Origin: an uncultured Prevotella sp.
GTDB taxonomy: Bacteria; Bacteroidota; Bacteroidia; Bacteroidales; Bacteroidaceae
Assembly (NCBI GenBank): GCA_900548195.1
Contig: URJQ01000001.1
Span: forward strand, 14,088-78,087
Direction: 5' to 3'
Length of the DNA stretch: 64,000 bases
This document shows, in pieces, positions 16,525-24,822 of this stretch; position 1 is the stretch's first letter; each line of letters opens with the position of its first letter. The notes under the pieces are model-generated. The model made no database searches. It worked only from the letters and a program-made list of their open reading frames with translations, and was not told the DNA's origin. Position numbers and translations under genes: made by a program.

Positions 16525-16629
16525 TAATTCCATAATTCCACCTCTTTGCCGTAAAGTGTTGAAGCTTAATATGATATAAGTGGTGGAATTAGTGGTGGAA
16601 TTATGGTGGAATTTCATGAAGTTCCACCC
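16525..16629. repeat. GGTGGAATTA direct and inverted repeats
   Basis: GGTGGAATT occurs three times in a row (16582-16611), preceded by the inverted AATTCCATAATTCCACC (16526-16542) and followed by GTTCCACCC (16621-16629). The arms can pair in several ways. Function unknown. Confidence 0.65.
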
Positions 16630-16681
16630 ATGCGAATTGGTTTTAGTGACTAAACCTTCGTAAGTAAAAGATGCCCCTCAG

Positions 16682-16775
16682 TTCCCACTGCCGTGGGGAG
16701 GTGAAAAATATCAATAGAGAAAAACAAAGAAAAAATATAAAAATATATATTTGTTTATTTTGTTTATTGATATTT
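16682..16775. repeat. AT-rich palindrome with AAATATCAATA ends, copy 1
   Basis: A short hairpin (TTCCCAC, 4-nt loop, GTGGGGA) is followed by AAATATCAATA (16706-16716) and its inverted copy TATTGATATTT (16765-16775), with A-rich and T-rich arms between. Similar elements are at 20106-20197, 36828-36888 and 58699-58770, all just after gene ends, so a terminator role is likely. Confidence 0.75.
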
Positions 16776-16858
16776 TATTACTGATTAGTAGCATGTTAGC
16801 TACTTGCGAAAGTTGAGTTTGTGAATGAAAACGCTGATTTTAGGATGTCAAATGAGGA

Positions 16859-17959
16859 TTATGAGGCTGTTATTTCACCATTTTTGACATAGAAAATCCT
16901 GTAATCAGAGTCGCTTTTCTCCAGTATTTGGGAAAGGTGATCGCGGTTGGTGTCCGTGATAAATATCTGTCCGAAGTTGTTGCCAGCCACCATGTTAACG
17001 ATGTTTTCCACACGTTGAGCATCCAGTTTGTCGAAAATATCATCCAAAAGGAGCAGTGGGGTAGTGGCGCTGATGGTCTTTCGAAGGAAATCAAACTGTG
17101 CAAGTTTGAGCGAAATACTGTAAGTCTTGTTCTGTCCTTGGCTGCCTTCACGCTTGATTGGGAAGCCACCCAACAGCATTTCGAGGTCATCGCGATGTAT
17201 TCCGTGTAGAGAATATCCCACAGCGCGGTCTTTCATACGGTCGCGCTGTATCACTTCCAGCAACGGACCTCGTTGACAATGAGAAACATATTCGAGAGTG
17301 ACAGTCTCTTTTTCGCCGGAGATAGTGCGGTAAATACTCTGGAATACGGGTATGAAATCCTTGACAAAAGCGTCTCTTTTCTTGTAGATAGCTTCGCCAT
17401 GGCGTGCCATCTCTTCCTCCCAAAGTTGCATTAGCATCAAGTCCGGCTCTTCTTCCATCTTCAGAAGGGCGTTGCGTTGCTGCAAAGCTTTGTTGTAAGC
17501 GTTGAGATCGTCTATATAAGTGCTGTCAAATTGTGCAATGACCATATCCAGGAAGCGCCTTCTCTCTTCGCTTCCGCCCTGTATAAGTATGGTGTCATTC
17601 GGTGAAACGATGATGAGTGGCACCAGACCGATATGCTCCGAGAGCCTTTTATACGCCTTTTTGTTGCGTTTAAACTGCTTTTTCACTCCCCTTTTCATGC
17701 CAGCATAGAGTTCTTCCAGCGTGCCATTGTCCGTCTCATAGTTGGCATTTATCATAAAGAAATCAGCCTCATGTCGAATTACATTCGAGTCAATGTTGGT
17801 TGACATCGACTTGCAGAATGACATATAGTAGATAGCATCCAGCACATTAGTCTTGCCTTCACCATTACTTCCGATAAAGCAGTTCATCTTTGGGGAGAAA
17901 GAAAGGCTGGCATCAGCTATGTTCTTATAGTTGAGTATGGTGAGTTCTTTTAGTGTCAT
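16859..17959 (-). CDS. recF: DNA replication and repair protein RecF
   Basis: A 366-residue SMC-like ATPase. The N-terminal MTLKELTILNYKNI is the RecF hallmark, the Walker A is GSNGEGKT (30-37), and the Walker B/D-loop is LLLLDDIFDKLD near 310, followed by QIFITDTNRDH. RecF with RecO and RecR loads RecA at single-strand gaps. No dnaA, dnaN or gyrB flanks it, so this is not the classical origin cluster. A promoter lies at 18088-18095, and the mRNA leader of about 120 nt contains a MITE-like repeat (18003-18069). Confidence 0.93.
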   Translation of the reverse strand: MTLKELTILNYKNIADASLSFSPKMNCFIGSNGEGKTNVLDAIYYMSFCKSMSTNIDSNVIRHEADFFMINANYETDNGTLEELYAGMKRGVKKQFKRNKKAYKRLSEHIGLVPLIIVSPNDTILIQGGSEERRRFLDMVIAQFDSTYIDDLNAYNKALQQRNALLKMEEEPDLMLMQLWEEEMARHGEAIYKKRDAFVKDFIPVFQSIYRTISGEKETVTLEYVSHCQRGPLLEVIQRDRMKDRAVGYSLHGIHRDDLEMLLGGFPIKREGSQGQNKTYSISLKLAQFDFLRKTISATTPLLLLDDIFDKLDAQRVENIVNMVAGNNFGQIFITDTNRDHLSQILEKSDSDYRIFYVKNGEITAS

Positions 17960-18002
17960 CGCTTGAAATAATGTCGTTGTATAATTGTTGCTATTTCCTA
18001 TT

Positions 18003-18069
18003 TAGTAGGTGATCAGAATTATTTTTATAATTATCTATTCCTTATCAAAATATTTTTGATTACCTACTT
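18003..18069. repeat. MITE-like inverted repeat, copy 2 (recF leader)
   Basis: This 67-bp element begins TAGTAGGTGATCAGAATTAT and ends TTTTTGATTACCTACTT, giving inverted ends and arms that pair over most of their length. It is the shortest copy of the family at 9065-9173 and 60224-60304. It lies between the recF promoter and the recF start codon, so it would be part of the mRNA leader. Confidence 0.7.
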
Positions 18070-18087
18070 AAAGTTGATTTTATAGTG

Positions 18088-18095
18088 CAAAGTTA
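18088..18095 (-). promoter_or_regulatory. Promoter -7 element (TAACTTTG) of recF
   Basis: The minus strand reads TAACTTTGCAC, about 130 bp before the recF start. The -33 region is degenerate. Confidence 0.6.
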
Positions 18096-18159
18096 CACCT
18101 TTTTAATAGGAAAAACGAAAAAAGTACCCAATAAATTTCCCTATGTCATAGATTTTCTG

Positions 18160-18167
18160 TAATTTTG
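18160..18167 (+). promoter_or_regulatory. Promoter -7 element (TAATTTTG) of the TPR gene
   Basis: TAATTTTGCG lies 61 bp before the ATG at 18229. It is back to back with the recF promoter, so the two genes share one divergent control region. Confidence 0.6.
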
Positions 18168-18228
18168 CGTCGCAAAAGTATCTGCATACTCAAATCTATT
18201 AGAAATAATAAAAAAATAAAATACAAGA

Positions 18229-18924
18229 ATGGCAAATTCAAAAATCGAACAGGGTACTCCAACAATGGAGCAGACTCTCAACAAGCAGGAGGCGTTCTTC
18301 CTGAAGTACAAGAAGGCTATCGTAGTTGCAGTCGTAGCCGTTATCGTAATCATTGCAGGCTCTATCGCTTACAATACTTTCTATGCAGGTCCACGTGAGG
18401 ACAAGGCTGCTACAGCAATGGCTAAGGCACAGGAACTCTTCGCTGCACAGCAGTATGAGCTTGCTCTTAAGGGTGACAAGTCTTTCGAGGGTTTCCTTCA
18501 GGTAGCATCAAACTACAGTGGTACTGACGCTGCAAACCTCGCAAATCTTTATGCTGGTCTTTGCTATGCAAACCTCGACAAGTGGCAGGACGCTGTCAAG
18601 TATCTTGACCAGTTCTCTTCACAGGACGACGCTTTCATCAGCCCATCAGCAATGGCTGCTCTCGGTAATGCTTATGCTCATACCAAGCAGATTGACAAGG
18701 CTGTTTCTTGCCTTAAGAAGGCTGCTGACATGGCAAACTCTGAGGCTAAGGATGGCGTAAACATCTCTGTAGCTCCTACTTGCCTTATGCAGGCTGCTCG
18801 TCTTCTCGAAAGTCAGAATAAGAACGATGAGGCTCTCAGCATCTATAAGGAGATTAAGACTAAGTATGTGAAGTCTTATTACTACTCTGAGATTGACAAG
18901 TACATCGAGCGTCTCACAAAGTAA
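18229..18924 (+). CDS. Membrane-anchored tetratricopeptide repeat protein
   Basis: A 231-residue protein. One membrane span (about 29-49, AIVVAVVAVIVIIAGSIAY) follows a short cytosolic N-terminus, and the rest is helical TPR: AANLANLYAGLCYANLDKWQDAVKYL, AMAALGNAYAHTKQIDKAVSCLKKA and NKNDEALSIYKEIKTKY. The layout resembles YfgM/BamD-like scaffolds that hold protein complexes on the periplasmic face. Specific partners are unknown. A good hairpin terminator (19036-19094) follows, which separates it from ribH. Confidence 0.8.
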   Translation: MANSKIEQGTPTMEQTLNKQEAFFLKYKKAIVVAVVAVIVIIAGSIAYNTFYAGPREDKAATAMAKAQELFAAQQYELALKGDKSFEGFLQVASNYSGTDAANLANLYAGLCYANLDKWQDAVKYLDQFSSQDDAFISPSAMAALGNAYAHTKQIDKAVSCLKKAADMANSEAKDGVNISVAPTCLMQAARLLESQNKNDEALSIYKEIKTKYVKSYYYSEIDKYIERLTK

Positions 18925-19035
18925 TTAAATAAATTAGGTCGTAAAGTCTTGGGTATTATCGCTTATGATTGCTGTCCCTCGACTGGAAACCTATAGATAA
19001 ACTACCGAATATAAAAACATATATTCAAATATCAA

Positions 19036-19094
19036 GTGGAGAATACACTGCTCTATCGCTCTTTATATGTAGGTGATAGTGGTGTATTCTTCAC
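19036..19094 (+). terminator. Hairpin terminator between the TPR gene and ribH
   Basis: GTGGAGAATACAC (from 19036) pairs with GTGTATTCTTCAC (to 19094), and the inner arms CTATC/GATAG extend the stem. A T-rich tail follows directly. The rest of 18925-19183 shows nothing else. Confidence 0.75.
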
Positions 19095-19183
19095 TTTTGC
19101 TTTTTTCTAAAGCGGTCTGAAAGCGTTCCTGTCAATAATAATAAGGTGGGGATTTTCACCGCAATCACAATTCAAACATCATT

Positions 19184-19666
19184 ATGGACTTATCCGATTT
19201 ACCTTCGCTTATCCAGCAGTTATCCACAAAAAAAGTACCTGATGCCAGCAATATGTGCTTTGGCATCGTAGTTTCAGAAAACAAAGCAGAGATTTCCGGC
19301 ACCTTACTTAGTGGTTGTGTACGCACCCTTGAGAAGTACGGCACAATGCCAGAGAATATCCATGTCAAAACAGTTCCTGACGCTTTTGAACTTGTCTATG
19401 GTGCAAACCAAATGACATTGACAGGCAATTACGATGCTGTAATCCTCCTTGGATGTATCGTTCGTGGAGAAACTGCACAGTTTGACGTACAGTGTCAGAG
19501 CATTGCTCACGGCATTTCAATCCTCAGTGCAAAGAAGGAGACACCGATTATCTTTGGTCTTCTTACCACAAATACTATCGAGCAGGCTCAGGAGCGTGCT
19601 GGTGGAAAGATTGGAAACCGTGGTAGTGAGTGTGCTATCGAAGCGATAAAGATGGCTAAGTTCTAA
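19184..19666 (+). CDS. ribH: 6,7-dimethyl-8-ribityllumazine synthase, with altered active site
   Basis: A 160-residue RibH by length and motifs: VKTVPDAFELVYGANQM, AVILLGCIVRGET, then IIFGLLTTNTIEQAQERAGGKIGNRGSECA. The enzyme condenses the ribitylaminouracil and 3,4-dihydroxybutanone phosphate, the penultimate step to riboflavin. Two features are unusual. The catalytic His of the GETxHFD motif (His88 in B. subtilis) is Gln99 (GETAQFD), and the aromatic residue that stacks on the substrate ring (Phe22 in B. subtilis) has no aromatic counterpart in VVSENKAEISG. The PGAFE motif also reads PDAFE. It may be slow, inactive or a changed paralogue. No other rib gene is in the window. The next gene is 19 bp downstream. 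Confidence 0.85.
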   Translation: MDLSDLPSLIQQLSTKKVPDASNMCFGIVVSENKAEISGTLLSGCVRTLEKYGTMPENIHVKTVPDAFELVYGANQMTLTGNYDAVILLGCIVRGETAQFDVQCQSIAHGISILSAKKETPIIFGLLTTNTIEQAQERAGGKIGNRGSECAIEAIKMAKF

Positions 19667-19685
19667 TAAATGGTCACCATTTTAT

Positions 19686-20072
19686 ATGCAGTTACAAGAT
19701 TATTTCAAGAGATTTACCTTCGATGAAGTCTTTGCAGAATTACAGTTGATGCTGGAGGATGCTGACAGTAACAAGGCTACTTTCAGTCATGCTTACGAGA
19801 TGATGCAGACCTTGGAGACTATTCCATCTAAGAAGGTGATACATTATCAGATAATAGATGATCCAGAGAGTGAGGAATATTTCAGCGGTGCTCCTGACAG
19901 TTGTTTCAACACCACGTGGGAAGTAATCCTTGCAAAGGAGGTCATAGTGGATGAGGAATGTGAACTCTCCGACCTCGAACTCGTCTCTAATGCCTTCATC
20001 TGCACTATCCTTATGGGCAGATGTCCACGCGCTTTCCTCCCAGAAAAGCGCCAGTTGCTTGGTGAGGCGTAA
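19686..20072 (+). CDS. Small hypothetical protein (possibly DUF6557)
   Basis: A 128-residue acidic protein without signal or membrane segment. It begins MQLQDYFKRFTFDEVFAELQ and has a middle beta part (KVIHYQIIDDPESEEYF, TTWEVILAKEVIVDEE). I do not recognise a function; the FTFDEV opening resembles DUF6557. It starts 19 bp after ribH and is probably cotranscribed. The plus-strand unit ends at a GC hairpin/AT palindrome (20106-20197) and a perfect terminator stem (20221-20257). Confidence 0.55.
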   Translation: MQLQDYFKRFTFDEVFAELQLMLEDADSNKATFSHAYEMMQTLETIPSKKVIHYQIIDDPESEEYFSGAPDSCFNTTWEVILAKEVIVDEECELSDLELVSNAFICTILMGRCPRAFLPEKRQLLGEA

Positions 20073-20105
20073 AACTAAAATACTCTTAGTCAAGCCCATT
20101 CGGCT

Positions 20106-20197
20106 CCCCCACTACGTGGGGTGATATAAACATCAATACAAAAAAATACGAGAAAACAAATAAAAATATCTTTGTTTGTTTTTATTTATTGATATTT
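20106..20197. repeat. AT-rich palindrome with AAACATCAATA ends, copy 2
   Basis: The hairpin CCCCAC-TAC-GTGGGG (20107-20121) is followed by AAACATCAATA (20128-20138) and TATTGATATTT (20187-20197). The two-part layout is the same as at 16682-16775. Confidence 0.75.
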
Positions 20198-20220
20198 TTT
20201 GTCAATTTATAAGCACAATA

Positions 20221-20257
20221 AAAAACTTGCAGACTAATATCAAGTCTGCAAGTTTTT
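20221..20257. terminator. Bidirectional intrinsic terminator
   Basis: A perfect 15-bp stem (20221-20235 with 20243-20257) has a 7-nt loop and A-runs and T-runs at the ends. It sits between convergent genes, so it can end both. Confidence 0.88.
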
Positions 20258-20269
20258 TATTTCATGCTG

Positions 20270-20815
20270 TTATGGTAACTCCGGAGGAGTGTAAGTGGAG
20301 ACGGAAGTTGCGCCCGTGCGGCTCACGATGAGTTGCACCAGCGTGAAATCCTCGTAGGATTCGTCAGGACTTCCAATGCCTACCACGAAGTACATATTGT
20401 CGGAATCGCATTTGTCGAATGCCATACTGAGCAGTACGCCGTGCTCTTTCATGTCGTTATTGAGGAGTCCGGTGAAACTATTCTTTGTGAATGTGTCAGA
20501 GAAGAAGTCTGTGCCATCGCTACGCTTGATGGTGAGCTGGATGCGGTTGTCATAGTAAGTGACGTCATGATTTTCCACTAAAGGCAGTTCAGAGTCCTTT
20601 TCTCGCTCCACGATGTATGTGTAAGTGCTTCCACCTATCCATTTCACAGCATCGTTTTTTGTGCTATTTTGCATTGCGGTAGCGCTGTTTTTAGGCTTCT
20701 CTATCACTTTTTCCACAATGATTTCCTCATCCTGTTTTTTCTCTTTGCAGGATGTAATGACCATGGCACCCGTGGAGAGTGCCATGGCAGTCAATATGAT
20801 ATTCGTTATTTTCAT
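20270..20815 (-). CDS. Lipoprotein, possibly DUF4738
   Basis: A 181-residue predicted lipoprotein: lipobox VITSC with Cys23, followed by a charged linker (KEKKQDEEIIVEKVIEKPK) and a beta-rich domain of about 120 residues (WIGGSTYTYIVERE, RIQLTIKRSDGTDFFSDTF). The length and the FTLVQLIVSRTGATSV strand near the end resemble DUF4738. Function unknown. It is a stand-alone gene 77 bp downstream of fhs on the same strand, and it ends at a shared terminator. Confidence 0.6.
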   Translation of the reverse strand: MKITNIILTAMALSTGAMVITSCKEKKQDEEIIVEKVIEKPKNSATAMQNSTKNDAVKWIGGSTYTYIVEREKDSELPLVENHDVTYYDNRIQLTIKRSDGTDFFSDTFTKNSFTGLLNNDMKEHGVLLSMAFDKCDSDNMYFVVGIGSPDESYEDFTLVQLIVSRTGATSVSTYTPPELP

Positions 20816-20892
20816 TCCGATCTGTGTTGGTGTGTCTATGTTGTAGTCCCCACCTTATTTATATATATGTGGGGAAAAACATGGTGGCATCC

Positions 20893-22560
20893 TTAACTGA
20901 GTCCCACAATCTGACCATCAATGATGTCAATTTTCTTGGCCTGAGGCTCCTTAGGTAATCCAGGCATACGCATTATCTCGCCTGCAATGGCCACAATCAT
21001 CTCGGCACCGGTATTGATTACGAAGTCGCGGATGGTGAATTCAAAGTCCTCCGGCACGCCATAGAGCTTCGGATTGTCCGAGAAGCTGTACTGTGTCTTG
21101 GCGATGCAGACAGGGTAATGGGAAATGCCGAGGTCTTCGATGCGCTGAAGTTTCTTCTTAGCGGCAGGGAGATAGATGACGTTAGATGCGCCATAGATGT
21201 TCTTAGCCACTGCTTCCACCTTCTCTTTGATGGATTGATTGTCCTCATACATAAACTTAAGAGGCTGTGAAGGATTCTTTTCGATGGTGTCAACCACGAG
21301 TTGAGCCAATTCGATAGCACCGTTACCACCCTCGCAGAAAGCATTGTTTTCAGCGAAGCCAACGCCCAATTCATCGCAATGCTTGCGCACAAGAGCCATC
21401 TCTTCGTCAGTGTCGAAAGCGTATCTATTGAAGCAAACCACTACAGTCTGACCGAATTTCTGAAGATTTCTGACGTGCTTGTCGAGGTTCTGGAATCCGC
21501 GTGTCAAGCCTTCAGCATTAGGCTTCTTTATCTCTGTCTCAGCTACTCCGCCGTGCATCTTCAGTCCCTGTGTCGTTGCTACGAGGACAGTGAGCTTAGG
21601 TTGCAGTCCGCTCTTACGGCATTTGATGTCCAAGAACTTCTCAGCACCGAGGTCAGCACCGAATCCTGCCTCTGTCACTACGTAGTCGCCGAATGTCATT
21701 GCGGTGCGAGTAGCGATGGCAGTGTTACATCCGTGAGCGATATTAGCAAACGGACCACCATGCACGAATGCCGGAGTATTCTCAGTAGTCTGCACAAGGT
21801 TTGGATTTATCGCATAGCGAAGGAGAGTGCATATACTTCCAGCAATGCCGAGATCCTTGACATAGAAAGGCTTGCCCTCGATGGTGAAGCCGAGCAATAT
21901 ATTCTCAATTCTGCGACGGAGGTCCTTCTGATCCTTAGCAAGACAGAGGATAGCCATGATTTCCGAAGCCGGAGTGATATCAAATCCGCTCTCCATCACT
22001 ACGCCATCAGTCTTTCTTCCCAGTCCGGTCACGATGCTTCTGAGGTTACGATCGTTGATGTCGAGCACTCTTTTCCAGAGTACTTCGCTCATTGCGAATC
22101 CGTCTTCACGATGCTGGTAGATGTGATTATCCAGCAGAGCGGTAATCATATTGTGTGCAGAAGTGATGGCATGGAAGTCACCAGTGAAGTGAAGGTTGAT
22201 TCTATCCATTGGCAATACCTGTGCATATCCACCACCAGCAGCACCACCTTTCATTCCGAAACATGGTCCGAGCGAAGGCTCGCGCAGCGCTACAATCGCA
22301 TTTTTACCTATCTTGTTGAGTCCTAAAGCCAGTCCGATGCTGACAGTAGTCTTACCAATACCAGCCTTTGTAGGCGTGATAGCCGTGACGAGAATGAGAT
22401 TGCTCTTATCCACCTTTTCCTGGTCGATGGTCTTGCATGGGACCTTAGCAATGTACTTTCCGTACGGTTCAAGTAAATCTTCGCTGATACCTATTCTATC
22501 AGCCACTTCTTTGATAGGAACAAGTTTCGCTTCGCGAGCGATTTCGATGTCAGTTTTCAT
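20893..22560 (-). CDS. fhs: Formate--tetrahydrofolate ligase
   Basis: A 555-residue enzyme from the ATG at 22560 (a TTG lies one codon earlier). The P-loop is [11 protein letters not shown] (about 62-72), followed by [24 protein letters not shown] and [13 protein letters not shown], all characteristic of Fhs. It makes 10-formyl-THF from formate, THF and ATP, feeding purine and methionyl-tRNA formylation. The length matches the family. Promoter at 22603-22634. It diverges from the RelA/SpoT gene. Confidence 0.95.
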   Translation of the reverse strand: MKTDIEIAREAKLVPIKEVADRIGISEDLLEPYGKYIAKVPCKTIDQEKVDKSNLILVTAITPTKAGIGKTTVSIGLALGLNKIGKNAIVALREPSLGPCFGMKGGAAGGGYAQVLPMDRINLHFTGDFHAITSAHNMITALLDNHIYQHREDGFAMSEVLWKRVLDINDRNLRSIVTGLGRKTDGVVMESGFDITPASEIMAILCLAKDQKDLRRRIENILLGFTIEGKPFYVKDLGIAGSICTLLRYAINPNLVQTTENTPAFVHGGPFANIAHGCNTAIATRTAMTFGDYVVTEAGFGADLGAEKFLDIKCRKSGLQPKLTVLVATTQGLKMHGGVAETEIKKPNAEGLTRGFQNLDKHVRNLQKFGQTVVVCFNRYAFDTDEEMALVRKHCDELGVGFAENNAFCEGGNGAIELAQLVVDTIEKNPSQPLKFMYEDNQSIKEKVEAVAKNIYGASNVIYLPAAKKKLQRIEDLGISHYPVCIAKTQYSFSDNPKLYGVPEDFEFTIRDFVINTGAEMIVAIAGEIMRMPGLPKEPQAKKIDIIDGQIVGLS

Positions 22561-22602
22561 CAATTTTTAATGGGTTAACGGAGGTAAATATCAAATTCAA
22601 TG

Positions 22603-22634
22603 CAAAGTAAGCAAAAAAAAATCATATCATCAAA
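22603..22634 (-). promoter_or_regulatory. Promoter of fhs
   Basis: On the minus strand TTTG (22631-22634) and TTACTTTG (22603-22610) are 20 bp apart, fitting the Bacteroidota -33/-7 pair. Confidence 0.7.
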
Positions 22635-22651
22635 AAAAAGGTAATAAATGT

Positions 22652-22682
22652 TTTGCAAATTCAATAGTATTCATTATTTTTG
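22652..22682 (+). promoter_or_regulatory. Promoter of the RelA/SpoT homologue
   Basis: TTTG (22652-22655) and TATTTTTG (22675-22682) are separated by 19 bp. The leader is about 50 nt. Confidence 0.72.
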
Positions 22683-22738
22683 CATTTGATTAGTTGTTTT
22701 TTTGAATTTTTTAACCGTAATAGGCATAAGACTATAAG

Positions 22739-24640
22739 ATGAGTACCCATGTTCCACATATCAGCGAGGAAGAGATTTGTCAGCGAGCAGAGGCAGTGTT
22801 CAGTGCAATGGAGGCACGCTCGACGCTTGAAGAGATGGATATGATGCGCAGAGCGTATCAATTGGCGCATGATGCCCATGCCAATCAGAAGCGTAAGACT
22901 GGCGAGCCATACATCATTCATCCTATTGCCGTGGCTCTCATTGTGGCAGAAGAGATGAATCTTGGTGCGGCACCAGTGTGTGCAGCCTTCCTTCATGACG
23001 TGGTGGAGGATACTCCTTACACAGAAGACGACATCCGAGAGCGCTTTGGTGACGATGTCGCTTTCCTTGTCAGAGTGGTGACAAAGCAGAAGAAGGCACG
23101 TTATGATATGACGGCACAGTTGGATAATTTCAAGAAGATGCTTGACTCCATGCACTATGATGTGCGTGCCATCCTTATCAAGCTTGCCGACCGTCTGCAT
23201 AATATGCGTACTCTTGACTCCATGCGCCCGGCAAAGCAGATGAAGATAGCAGGCGAGACGGACTATTTCTATGCTCCGCTTGCTAACAGATTGGGACTCT
23301 ATAAGATTAAAATAGAGTTGGAAAATCTGTCTTTCCGCTATCGTTGTCCTCAGATATACAATAAGATAGTGAGCCTTATCGAGAAGGATAAGGAGCAGGA
23401 TAAGATACGTATGGCAAGCTTTGGAGCCAAGATTGACGAGGTGCTGACGGCTAATGGAATCCGCTTCCGCCGTGAGGTGGCTTACCGTGCGCCTTACAGT
23501 CTGTATCGTAAGATGAACTCACAGCAGGTGGATTTCGAGCATCTTGAGTGCCGACATTTCACTCGTATCGTATTCCCTGAGGACATATATGTATCTGAGA
23601 AGAATATGTGTCTCAACATATATTCCTACCTTACCAACTGTTTCCGTGAGCGTCTTGGCTCCATGATCAATTATATTGACCAGCCGAAGCAGAATGGTTA
23701 TCAGAGTTTCCACGTCAATCTGCTGTCTGATTACGGCATTTGGGAGGAGGTTCATATCTCCAGTGAGAGGATGATACGCTTGTCCCGACTCGGTTGTGTC
23801 GCCCAGCGTCGCGACAATGACATCAGCGGTTGGCTTGAGAATTTCCGCACTGTGCTACGTGATATCGCCGCCAATGCTCGTGGAGAGGGCAATGGTGAGA
23901 CATTATTTATTGAGTCTGTCAGAGCACAGTTTTATAATGACGATATCACTTGCTACACTCCGCAGGGCCATGGCATACGTTTGCCAAAGAATTCCACAGC
24001 TCTTGACTTTGCTTTCAATGTGCATTCCCAGGTTGGTATGCACGCTAAATATGCGCGAATAAATGGTCGTCTGTCATCCATCAAGACGGTGTTGCACCGT
24101 GGTGACTGCGTGGAGATAGGCACAGACCCAGATGTCTGGCCACAGAAGGATTGGCCAAAGCATGCGAAATCATATAAGGCATTGCGCCCTATCAATCAGT
24201 ATCTTGACCGTTTGCCAAAACCTCAGTATGACCGTTGCCCGGTGTGTAATGCCATTCCTGGCGAAGAGGTGATTGGAATAAAGCAACCTGGTGGTAGAAT
24301 ATGCGTGCATCGTCGTGATTGTCCTGATGCTATTGCCTTGTCGGCACGTGAAGGTGATAGGCTGGTAGCTGTGGATTATCTTCCTAATGATCATGTGCTT
24401 TATCCTGTAAGCATCGTTATTCATGCCGTAGATAGACAGCATCTGCTGAATGATTTTACGGATGGCATATCCAATAAGTTCCGTCTTTCCATCAAAGAAC
24501 TGCATACTGTCACCAAGGATGAGATAGTGACGAGTCGTTTTGAGTTCTCCGTTCACTCTTTTGATGAACTCCAGACTATTGTCAACTCTATCCTCTCTGT
24601 TGAGGGTGTGGATGAGGTTTCTTTTGAGATATTGGGGTGA
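22739..24640 (+). CDS. Long RelA/SpoT homologue with intact hydrolase and degenerate synthetase domain
   Basis: A 633-residue protein with the long RSH layout. The HD hydrolase (about 35-200) keeps its metal ligands: His61 (YIIHP), His86-Asp87 (LHDVVEDT) and Asp151 (KLADRLHNMRT). The synthetase domain (about 245-360) departs from the family. The G-loop KHxYS is APYS, the position of catalytic Asp264 of the S. equisimilis enzyme is Glu270 (LECR), and EVQIRT is EVHISS. Only NGYQS (319-323) and Glu337 remain. A TGS domain (about 404-465) and a C-terminal Cys-containing and ACT region follow. It probably degrades (p)ppGpp, with little or no synthesis; that is inference. It follows its own promoter. 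Confidence 0.85.
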   Translation: MSTHVPHISEEEICQRAEAVFSAMEARSTLEEMDMMRRAYQLAHDAHANQKRKTGEPYIIHPIAVALIVAEEMNLGAAPVCAAFLHDVVEDTPYTEDDIRERFGDDVAFLVRVVTKQKKARYDMTAQLDNFKKMLDSMHYDVRAILIKLADRLHNMRTLDSMRPAKQMKIAGETDYFYAPLANRLGLYKIKIELENLSFRYRCPQIYNKIVSLIEKDKEQDKIRMASFGAKIDEVLTANGIRFRREVAYRAPYSLYRKMNSQQVDFEHLECRHFTRIVFPEDIYVSEKNMCLNIYSYLTNCFRERLGSMINYIDQPKQNGYQSFHVNLLSDYGIWEEVHISSERMIRLSRLGCVAQRRDNDISGWLENFRTVLRDIAANARGEGNGETLFIESVRAQFYNDDITCYTPQGHGIRLPKNSTALDFAFNVHSQVGMHAKYARINGRLSSIKTVLHRGDCVEIGTDPDVWPQKDWPKHAKSYKALRPINQYLDRLPKPQYDRCPVCNAIPGEEVIGIKQPGGRICVHRRDCPDAIALSAREGDRLVAVDYLPNDHVLYPVSIVIHAVDRQHLLNDFTDGISNKFRLSIKELHTVTKDEIVTSRFEFSVHSFDELQTIVNSILSVEGVDEVSFEILG

Positions 24641-24644
24641 AGTT

Positions 24645-24822
24645 AAATGAAGAATGAAGAATGAAGAATGAAGAATGAAGAATGGGAGTTACGTGTTTTA
24701 AATGAAGAATGATGAATGAAGAATGAGAGTTAGTCTTGTATACTTGAGAAACTCCACTAAGAACCTCAAAGCGGAGAACGTAATCCGGATTCTTCATTCT
24801 TCATTCTACATTCTTCATTTTT
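24645..24822. repeat. GAAGAAT inverted-repeat element, copy 1
   Basis: The left arm is iterated GAAGAAT and the right arm iterated ATTCTTC, around a 59-bp core (24727-24785) that matches the core at 25601-25659 at 56 of 59 positions, in the same orientation. The right arm contains the TGA stop of the PHP gene (24815-24817). Confidence 0.82.

Larger units (their letters stand above)
16283..16858. other. Convergent intergenic region packed with four repeat types
   Basis: There is no gene between DUF721 (plus) and recF (minus). In order it holds the 22-bp phased array B (16312-16465), an A/T run (16500-16520), a GGTGGAATTA repeat cluster (16525-16629), and a GC hairpin plus AT-rich palindrome (16682-16775) that may terminate both genes. 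Confidence 0.75.
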
